Assembly: GCA_910588895.1 (NCBI GenBank)
Contig: CAJUSS010000030.1
Span: forward strand, 1-27,810
Direction of reading: 5' to 3'
Length of the DNA stretch: 27,810 bases
Origin: an uncultured Lachnospiraceae bacterium
Lineage (GTDB): Bacteria > Bacillota > Clostridia > Lachnospirales > Lachnospiraceae
Shown here: positions 1-5,814 of the stretch, piece after piece
Layout: each line of letters begins with the position of its first letter
Numbering within the stretch: position 1 is the first letter of the stretch
Program-made: the position numbers and the translations under genes
Notes under the pieces: generated by a model
Database searches by the model: none
Told to the model about the DNA's origin: nothing
The model's input: the letters and a program-made list of their open reading frames with translations, nothing else

Positions 1-470
1 TGTTCCAGGCAGGTGTGGTGATCCTGATCAACTATATGGCCGACTATGAGCGAAAGTACATCAAGCCGTTAAACGCGTCGATCCGAAGGACTCTGCCGGA
101 TGTCTCCAGCCAGGAGGACTTTGCCGGACAGATGGCCGGGGCATGGACGTTTAGATATATGGCCGGTCCCGGTACTCTCACGGCAAAGGCATGGCTCACA
201 CAGGACTACTGCTATGTCCGTCAGCCGGGCCAGTGCGGCATCATAAAGAACAGGGAGATCGGCAAGGTGGTCCTGGAGAGGTCTACCTATACGGTAGGCG
301 TGCGCCACACCCATTTCCGCAGCTGTTACTGCATGGGATGCTTTCATGGCGAAGGGGAGAGAAAGCCTTTTTGGAGCGCATATCTTAAGACAAAAGAGGA
401 GCTGTATACAGTCCTTTCCCATTTCCAGAGGACGGGGCTGTCCCAGGAAAAGATCCAGGATAAGCTGTAG
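1..470 (+). CDS. Unrecognised protein, 3' part only
   Basis: The reading frame is open from the left edge to a TAG at 468-470, so this is the C-terminal part of a longer gene. A GTG at 15 could start translation but has no ribosome binding site, and the codons before it (F-Q-A-G) stay in frame, so I treat the gene as truncated by the window. The first visible residues (VVILINY) are hydrophobic and could end a membrane segment. The rest is soluble and probably beta-rich, with a basic patch (ADYERKYIKPLNASIRR) and a Cys-containing stretch (RSCYCMGC). I do not recognise the family. A PH-like domain is possible from the IKNREIGKVVLE stretch, but that is a guess. About 180 bases separate it from cbiK. 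Confidence 0.6.
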   Translation, partial: FQAGVVILINYMADYERKYIKPLNASIRRTLPDVSSQEDFAGQMAGAWTFRYMAGPGTLTAKAWLTQDYCYVRQPGQCGIIKNREIGKVVLERSTYTVGVRHTHFRSCYCMGCFHGEGERKPFWSAYLKTKEELYTVLSHFQRTGLSQEKIQDKL

Positions 471-651
471 CGGATAAGGGAGCTGAGGAGGGATAAAGGC
501 TTTGTCCACCCGGGAAAAGAGCGGTGGTTCATCCGGGACCACATTGAACATCCGCGCCGGGGACGATGATGTATGATCTGCCGGAGCATGGTGAACGAAA
601 GACCTTGAACGATGGATAAGTAAGGGCAGCCGCCTTTTAGGAGGAAGAGAT

Positions 652-1449
652 ATGGATCGAGCAGTAGTCATCACCAGTTTTGGGACCAGCGTGCCTGAGG
701 CCCGCATCAGCATCACGGCGGTGGAGGAGGCTCTGGAAGGGGCAGCCCTTGGCTGTCGATGCCTCCGGGCCTTCACCAGCCCCACTATCCGGAAGGTCTT
801 AGCCGGGCGAGGGGAGGTCGTTCCCAGCCTGACAGAGGCGTTAAAGGAGCTGCAGAGGGATGGGGTAAGGCAGGTGGTGGTCCAGCCCACCCATCTGCTG
901 TACGGCATAGAGTATGATAAGCTGAAGGCAGAGGCGGAGGCGTTGGCCGGCGGTTTTGCATCGCTTTTGGTAGGCCGCCCGCTGCTGGCCCATACCGGGG
1001 ATATCCGCAGGTCCGCGCTGGAGCTCTCCCGGTCCCATCCTGCAAAGAAAGGGGAGGCGATCGTATACATGGGGCACGGCACAGAGCATTTTGCAAATGC
1101 CGCCTATCCGGCCCTGCAGACCGCGCTCCGCCTGGCGGGCCGGGAGGATATCTATATCGGTACTGTGGAGGGCTGGCCGGGGCTTTTAGATATCCTCCGG
1201 CAGCTGGGGGAGAACGGCCCCTGCCGGGTAAAGCTGCTGCCCCTTATGCTGGTAGCCGGGGACCACGCCAGAAATGATATGGCAGGAGAGTGGAAGGGGG
1301 CGCTGGAGCAGGCGGGACACAAGGTAGACTGCTCCTTTATCGGACTGGGTACATTTTCCTGGGTGCAGGAGATGTACAAGGAGAGGCTGCTGGATGTACT
1401 GTGTCCGGATCCAGCTGCAAAGGAGGACGGACGGCCTCCTGTCAGATGA
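652..1449 (+). CDS. cbiK: Sirohydrochlorin cobaltochelatase CbiK
   Basis: This enzyme inserts Co2+ into sirohydrochlorin (or its oxidised precursor factor II) in the early-cobalt, anaerobic branch of cobalamin synthesis, in the cytoplasm. The 265-residue length fits the CbiK family. The metal-site motifs are visible: His142 in MGHGTEHFAN, Glu173 in GTVEGWPG and His205 in AGDHARNDM, matching in order and spacing the His-Glu-His set known from Salmonella CbiK. The start ITSFGTS is also typical. ATG 652 follows AGGAGGAAGA at good spacing. No other cobalamin genes and no cobalamin riboswitch lie beside it, so it is either a stray pathway gene or a chelatase used for another tetrapyrrole. The metal-ATPase cassette downstream is on the same strand, but a 300-base gap argues against one operon. 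Confidence 0.92.
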   Translation: MDRAVVITSFGTSVPEARISITAVEEALEGAALGCRCLRAFTSPTIRKVLAGRGEVVPSLTEALKELQRDGVRQVVVQPTHLLYGIEYDKLKAEAEALAGGFASLLVGRPLLAHTGDIRRSALELSRSHPAKKGEAIVYMGHGTEHFANAAYPALQTALRLAGREDIYIGTVEGWPGLLDILRQLGENGPCRVKLLPLMLVAGDHARNDMAGEWKGALEQAGHKVDCSFIGLGTFSWVQEMYKERLLDVLCPDPAAKEDGRPPVR

Positions 1450-1748
1450 CCAGATGGCTCAGAGAAAAAGCGGATCATCGCAAGATCGCACATCGTTATC
1501 ACCTTGATGATGCAGCGGTCTTTTTTTATTTCCCGCAGGCCCGGGCGATATCCGCTATGTCATGGACCGATACAGCAAAGAGATGGGATACCGCTAGAGG
1601 GCGACAGATCTGTGCTGCTCCTGCTGAAGGATGGGTGTAAAGGAGTGGTCTAAAGCCATCGAGAAAATGAGAAAATATCTCAAGTAGGAGAAAACTGCTG
1701 GAAAGAGCCTGATGAAGATGGTATCATCAAAAAAAGGAGGGCTGCCAT
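1450..1748 (+). other. Possible gene remnant between cbiK and the metal-ATPase cassette
   Basis: These 299 bases hold no credible intact gene. Short protein-like stretches appear in different frames: DRYSKEMGYR at about 1562-1597, GDRSVLLLLKDGCKGVV at about 1600-1653, and SKAIEKMRKYLK at about 1650-1685, which ends at a TAG. They run in consistent order and could be one small gene broken by frameshifts. I cannot name a parent family, so decay is an inference. The 3' end supplies the ribosome binding site of the small ORF at 1749. Confidence 0.25.
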
Positions 1749-1829
1749 ATGAAAAAACACAGGTTTTGGGCGTGGGCGGCAGTGTTCTGCATGTTCATGA
1801 CCTTTTATACCGGGTATAAACACAGATGA
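1749..1829 (+). CDS. 26-residue single-span membrane peptide
   Basis: A very short ORF preceded by AAAAAAAGGAGGG with a 7-base gap to ATG, one of the best ribosome binding sites in the window. The product starts MKKHR, has a hydrophobic aromatic core (FWAWAAVFCMFMTFYTGY) and ends KHR, so it is a classic one-pass micro-membrane protein with basic ends. It lies directly ahead of the DUF6110-like gene and the P1B ATPase; its TGA overlaps an ATG at 1826, although the downstream gene more likely starts at 1862. From context I infer a small subunit or regulator of the ATPase. I believe similar short ORFs sit in this position in other clostridia, but this is from memory and unchecked. Confidence 0.65.
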   Translation: MKKHRFWAWAAVFCMFMTFYTGYKHR

Positions 1830-1861
1830 CCCAGATCACACAGATGAGGAGGAAACTTGCG

Positions 1862-2197
1862 ATGATGGACATTTTAGAGAGACTTGATGCAAAAAAGGCC
1901 GGGATCTTTGCCGCCGGAGTATTGTTCGGCACAGCCGGGGTCAAGATATTATCCAGCAAGGATGCCAAAAGGGCCTATGTAGCCTGCACAGCCGCAGTGC
2001 TCCGGGCCAGGGGATGCGTCATGAAGACGGTGACCACGATCCAGGAAAATGCGGAGGACATCTACGCGGAAGCCGTGGAGGTCAATAAGGAGAGGGCTGC
2101 AGCGGAAGATCTTGGCTATGAGGACAGGAGCGAGGCGCAGGACAGCTTTAAGGAAGTGGCCGATCGGGAAGCGGGACCGGAAAAGGATGATAGATGA
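1862..2197 (+). CDS. DUF6110-like membrane-anchored protein, ATPase partner
   Basis: The product is 111 residues from ATG 1862. I prefer this start because GAGGAGGA at 1846-1853 sits 8 bases before it; the upstream in-frame ATG at 1826 has no such site. After ILERLDAKKA comes a hydrophobic glycine-rich segment (GIFAAGVLFGTAGVKIL), then a helical region (SSKDAKRAYVACTAAVLRAR) and an acidic, probably coiled C-terminus (IQENAEDIYAEAVEVNKERAAAEDL). This pattern fits the DUF6110 family found beside heavy-metal ATPases in clostridia. The function is unknown; a scaffold or metal-handling partner of the downstream ATPase is inferred only from gene order. About 50 bases separate it from the ATPase gene. 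Confidence 0.75.
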   Translation: MMDILERLDAKKAGIFAAGVLFGTAGVKILSSKDAKRAYVACTAAVLRARGCVMKTVTTIQENAEDIYAEAVEVNKERAAAEDLGYEDRSEAQDSFKEVADREAGPEKDDR

Positions 2198-2248
2198 GCA
2201 GGGCATTTTCTCAAGGAGGAAAGAGCCGCTCCGGAAGGAGAGTAGGAT

Positions 2249-4351
2249 ATGCGGTTTAAGGTCGTACATGAGATAAAGGGGAGGATGCGGGTCCATATGG
2301 CCTGCAGGCAGATGTCGTGCAAGGAGGCAGATATCCTCCAGTATCATCTGCTGGAGCAGCCCTTTATCACATCGGTGAAGGTCTATGAAAGGAACCAGGA
2401 TGTGGCGATCTGTTATGAAGGGGATAGAGAAGCGGTGATCCGTCTCCTGCAGCGGTTTTCCTATAAAAACGTGTCGGTGCCGGACATCGTCCTGCAGGAC
2501 CCCGGTCGGGAGATGAGCCGGGCCTACAAAGAAAAGATCGTTTGGAAGGTGGTGCTGCGCATGGCGGGCAAGCTGTTCGTCCCCATGCCCGCCAGGAACG
2601 CGGCGGTCTGCTGTAAGTCGGCACGCTATATCTGGAGGGGCGTCCATACGTTTTGCCGACGGAAGATCGAGGTGCCGGTCCTGGACGGGACGGCCATCGC
2701 GGTCTCCCTTCTGCGCAGGGATATGAAGACGGCAGGATCGGTGATGTTCCTTTTAGGGATCGGAGAGATCTTAGAGGAATGGACCCGCAAGCGGTCGGTG
2801 GGAGACCTGGCAAAGAGCATGGCTCTCAATATCAGCAAGGTCTGGCTCCTGGTGGGCGGAAAGGAAGTCCTGGTGGACACAGAGACGGTAAAGCCTGGCG
2901 GACATGTGGTGATCCGCATGGGAAATGTGATCCCCTTCGACGGGATCGTGACGGCAGGGAGAGGATCGGTGAACCAGTCCTCTATGACCGGGGAGCCCCT
3001 TCCGGTCCCTAAGGAAGAGGGCGGCTATGTGTACGCGGGCACTGTGCTGGAGGAGGGGGAGATCACCGTCTGCGTCCGGGAGACCTCTGGAACTAACAAG
3101 TATGAAAAGATCGTCCAGATGATCGAAGGGTCAGAACGGTTAAAGTCTTCAATGGAAGGAAAGGCTGAGCATTTGGCGGACAGGCTGGTGCCCTACACCT
3201 TGCTGGGGACTGCCGCTGTGTACCTGCTCACAAGGAACGCGGCAAAGGCCTTGTCCGTGCTGATGGTGGATTTCTCTTGCGCGCTGAAGCTGGCGATGCC
3301 GATCACAGTGCTGTCTGCGATCCGGGAGGCCAATACCTACCAGATCACAGTGAAAGGCGGGAGATTTTTAGAGAAGATCGCCGAGGCCGATACGATCGTA
3401 CTGGATAAGACCGGGACCTTGACAAAGGCGCAGCCTACAGTTGTGGATGTGGTCCCCTTTGCCCGGACAGACACAGACGACCTGCTTTGCATCGCAGCCT
3501 GCCTGGAGGAGCACTTTCCCCATTCCATGGCCAGAGCCGTGGTCCAGGCGGCCCAGGAGCGAGGGCTCACCCATGAAGAGACTCATTCTAAGGTGGAGTA
3601 CATCGTAGCCCACGGGATCTCTTCCATGGTAGATGGACATAAGGTGGTGATCGGGAGCTATCATTTCGTCTTCGAAGATGAGGGATGCCGGATACCAAAG
3701 GGGCAGCAGGAGAGGTTTGACGCCCTGCCGGAGGAGTATTCCCATCTGTACCTGGCCATAGAAGGACAGCTGGCCGCAGCGATCTGCATCGAGGATCCTC
3801 TGCGGGAGGAGGCCGCGGATGTAGTGGCTGCGTTGCGGGCCAAGGGCTTTACGAAGATCGTGATGATGACGGGGGACAGCGAGCGGACCGCCAGCGCGAT
3901 CGCGGCAAGGGTCGGTGTAGACGGGTATCACGCGGAGGTATTGCCGGAGGATAAGGCGGAGTATGTGGCGAAAGAACGGAAAGCAGGGAGGAAGGTGATC
4001 ATGATCGGAGACGGGATCAATGACTCACCGGCGCTGTCGGCGGCAGATGTGGGTATCGCCATCAGCGACGGCGCCCAGATCGCCAGAGAGATCGCGGATG
4101 TGACCATCGGAGCGGATGACCTGTCCAGGCTGGTGACCCTGCGGACATTGGGGGAGGAGATGATCAGGAGGATCCGCAAAAATTACTTTGAGATCGTGGG
4201 GATCAATTCTACGTTGATTTTACTGGGGGTCGGTGGGATGATCCGGCCCACCACATCGGCCATGGTCCATAATATGTCCACCCTGGCGATCGGGCTGGAC
4301 AGCATGAAAGACCTGCTGCCGAAAGCGACCGGGTCAGCAGATCGTTCTTAA
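2249..4351 (+). CDS. P1B-type heavy-metal transporting ATPase with S-C-A motif
   Basis: A 700-residue membrane pump that would couple ATP hydrolysis to transition-metal movement, usually export. Residues 1-75 resemble a ferredoxin-like HMA domain but lack CxxC. Core P-type motifs are intact: TGE in SMTGEPLPVPK near residue 248, phosphorylated Asp386 in DKTGTLT, and GDGINDSPAL near 587. The intramembrane metal site reads F-S343-C344-A345-LKLAMP instead of CPC, and the nucleotide-domain HP dipeptide is replaced by FPHSMARA at 423-430. The C-terminus (RPTTSAMVHNMSTLAIGL) is typical of P1B pumps. ATG 2249 follows GGAAGGAGAG. It is co-directional with the two small genes upstream and ends at a terminator at 4411-4441. 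The transported metal cannot be read from the motif; Mn, Fe, Co and Zn all remain possible. Confidence 0.9.
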   Translation: MRFKVVHEIKGRMRVHMACRQMSCKEADILQYHLLEQPFITSVKVYERNQDVAICYEGDREAVIRLLQRFSYKNVSVPDIVLQDPGREMSRAYKEKIVWKVVLRMAGKLFVPMPARNAAVCCKSARYIWRGVHTFCRRKIEVPVLDGTAIAVSLLRRDMKTAGSVMFLLGIGEILEEWTRKRSVGDLAKSMALNISKVWLLVGGKEVLVDTETVKPGGHVVIRMGNVIPFDGIVTAGRGSVNQSSMTGEPLPVPKEEGGYVYAGTVLEEGEITVCVRETSGTNKYEKIVQMIEGSERLKSSMEGKAEHLADRLVPYTLLGTAAVYLLTRNAAKALSVLMVDFSCALKLAMPITVLSAIREANTYQITVKGGRFLEKIAEADTIVLDKTGTLTKAQPTVVDVVPFARTDTDDLLCIAACLEEHFPHSMARAVVQAAQERGLTHEETHSKVEYIVAHGISSMVDGHKVVIGSYHFVFEDEGCRIPKGQQERFDALPEEYSHLYLAIEGQLAAAICIEDPLREEAADVVAALRAKGFTKIVMMTGDSERTASAIAARVGVDGYHAEVLPEDKAEYVAKERKAGRKVIMIGDGINDSPALSAADVGIAISDGAQIAREIADVTIGADDLSRLVTLRTLGEEMIRRIRKNYFEIVGINSTLILLGVGGMIRPTTSAMVHNMSTLAIGLDSMKDLLPKATGSADRS

Positions 4352-4384
4352 GGTTTTTCTATGGATCGGCCGGATGGGCCGCGA

Positions 4385-5335
4385 TCAGATCCTATCAGGA
4401 TACGTTTTTGGAAAGCGCCTTGTTGGGTGCTTTCTTTTTTTCACCTGCCATGTGCGGGCGCAGAAGGCAAAATGACCCAGCCGTGTCTCAAACAGCATGT
4501 GGTAGGGGTATCGGGTCATGAAATCAGAGCGGAACTCGTCCCGGGTCAGCCGCTCTGCCTTACAGAGCTGGTAGGTCGTATCGGGCTGGAACAGTTTACG
4601 CATGTGATGGAGGAACTGCTCAAAGATCTGCAGGGAGACCTCCTGGACCATGGCCGTATCCTGCATGGCGGGCAGACCGAAGAGCAGACCCACGCCCCGG
4701 CGGATCAGCTGCTCCTCCACGCCGAAAAGGAGCTGCACCTTCCCGCCGCCCTCTATATCATAGCAGAGGCGGCTGTAAAAAGACATCCCCATGCTCCGTC
4801 CGTTATAGCTGGCATTTACCAGATCCGCGTTTAAGCGGAACACATCCTGCATCGCCTGTCCTACTGCTTTAGCCACCAGGTCCGCCTCTATCTCTGCCGA
4901 TGGTTCTGACGGCTGCACAAAGGACTTTGGCGAGGATAGCTTTCCCGCGATCTCCTGGTCCTCGGTCATGGTATGACCGGTCAGCCAGCCCAGCAGCACG
5001 CCCAGGAAACGCTCCACCGCTACCTTTGTATATCCGGATGCCTCCAGGCTTTTCCGGAATGATACCAGCGTCTGCTCCCGAAAGTGGTCGTGTACCTTTT
5101 TATGCTCTGCATAGCCCCGGTAGTGGATCGAACGCATATACGCTTCTTCCTCGGAAAAATGCTTCATCGTATACTCCTCCAGATACCGCAAGCCCTCCTT
5201 GCAGGCGGTCTGGCGATGCGTCCCATCCTCCACCAGTTCGATCATCTTTCCCACAATACGGAAAAGCTCAGCATGGGCTTTGTCGATCACCTCGACGCCG
5301 ATGTTGAGCTTTTCATTCCATACCAGTTTTTCCAT
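4385..5335 (-). CDS. Bacteriohemerythrin fused to a possible CheX-like domain
   Basis: A soluble 316-residue protein. Residues 1-130 are a complete hemerythrin domain: the di-iron ligands His21, His59, Glu63, His78, His82, His121 and Asp126 are all present with normal spacing, so it should bind O2 or sense oxygen, NO or iron. Single-domain bacteriohemerythrins are about 135 residues. Residues 150-300 form a second alpha/beta domain (VAKAVGQAMQDVFRL, then KVQLLFGVEE and EVSLQIFEQFLHHM) whose pattern recalls CheX/CheC phosphatases, but the usual E-x-x-N catalytic pair is not evident. That assignment is tentative. The last residues (KKRKHPTRRFPKTYPDRI) are encoded by the terminator of the opposite-strand operon. 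GGGGAGG precedes ATG, and a promoter lies at 5409-5437. Confidence 0.88.
   Translation of the reverse strand: MEKLVWNEKLNIGVEVIDKAHAELFRIVGKMIELVEDGTHRQTACKEGLRYLEEYTMKHFSEEEAYMRSIHYRGYAEHKKVHDHFREQTLVSFRKSLEASGYTKVAVERFLGVLLGWLTGHTMTEDQEIAGKLSSPKSFVQPSEPSAEIEADLVAKAVGQAMQDVFRLNADLVNASYNGRSMGMSFYSRLCYDIEGGGKVQLLFGVEEQLIRRGVGLLFGLPAMQDTAMVQEVSLQIFEQFLHHMRKLFQPDTTYQLCKAERLTRDEFRSDFMTRYPYHMLFETRLGHFAFCARTWQVKKRKHPTRRFPKTYPDRI
4411..4441 (+). terminator. Intrinsic terminator of the ATPase cassette
   Basis: A 9-bp stem (GAAAGCGCC with GGTGCTTTC, one G-T pair) and 6-base loop are followed directly by seven Ts. It lies 60 bases after the ATPase stop and inside the last codons of the convergent hemerythrin gene. 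Confidence 0.85.
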
Positions 5336-5408
5336 AACCGATCCTCCCCTTTCCTTCTTTTGGTCTATCTATGATCGATCCGATCGCTGTGCTGCGAGAT
5401 CATCTTTT

Positions 5409-5437
5409 ATTGTACTGGTTTCTTGGGGGCTTGTCTA
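5409..5437 (-). promoter_or_regulatory. Sigma-70-type promoter of the hemerythrin gene
   Basis: On the minus strand TAGACA (5437-5432) and TACAAT (5414-5409) are separated by 17 bases, each one mismatch from consensus. It lies about 75 bases upstream of the hemerythrin start. Confidence 0.7.
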
Positions 5438-5721
5438 CTTTTTTGATCGGCCGGGCCGCTTTTTTGTTACTTTTTGCACCCGCGCCGATCGTTGTGCAGG
5501 TGCAGGCACATGACCGGTCCCCCGTCCGCATCCGAAGGCCCGGTCCCCCGCGGGGTCTTTCACGCGTCCTAGTACCGCTGCGTTTTCCCAGAGCGAGGTG
5601 ACGCTGTGATATGCCCCTCCCGCGGCAGACTATCTGCGACATATCTCTGCGATAGGACGTTCTGGCGTGGGTGTGGATCGCAGCGCATTTTTTCGGTATC
5701 GCCACATCTCAATGGAATGGA

Positions 5722-5751
5722 TTGACAGGAAAAGCGGGAAAAGAGTATAAT
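5722..5751 (+). promoter_or_regulatory. Sigma-70-type promoter of the hybrid kinase operon
   Basis: Consensus TTGACA (5722-5727) and TATAAT (5746-5751) with an 18-base spacer, about 63 bases before the kinase start. A small hairpin (CACCGC-CCTGA-GCGGTG) lies in the leader at about 5783-5799. Confidence 0.85.
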
Positions 5752-5814
5752 AGTTTTATATACAGAAAGTCGAGACTAACATCACCGCCCTGAGCGGTGA
5801 GATGGAGAGCAGAG

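Larger units (their letters stand above)
5336..5814. other. Divergent intergenic region, GC-rich core
   Basis: These 479 bases separate the hemerythrin gene and the hybrid kinase gene and carry a promoter for each. The middle (about 5480-5700) is GC-rich and holds an 11-base direct repeat (CCGGTCCCCCG at 5514-5524 and 5540-5550) and a CCCCGCGGGG palindrome just after the second copy. A short ORF at 5371-5601 has no ribosome binding site and an Arg/Pro-rich end, so I do not call it. No riboswitch or tRNA was recognised. Confidence 0.5.

Noticed and set aside
471..651. Cobalamin riboswitch ahead of cbiK
   Set aside because: I looked for a B12-box-like sequence and a long structured leader and saw neither in the 181-base gap.
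69..1082. Long minus-strand ORF (337 codons) opposite the first gene and cbiK
   Set aside because: It runs antisense through cbiK, whose metal-site motifs are clear. Its Pro/Ser/Arg-rich translation is that of a shadow frame and it crosses a gene boundary.
1290..1640. 116-codon ORF overlapping the end of cbiK
   Set aside because: Its first half is a shadow of cbiK and its second half is in the possible debris region; there is no ribosome binding site at its start.
5371..5601. Short plus-strand ORF with a hydrophobic start (76 codons)
   Set aside because: It has no ribosome binding site, overlaps the minus-strand hemerythrin promoter and ends in Pro/Arg-rich sequence; judged non-coding.
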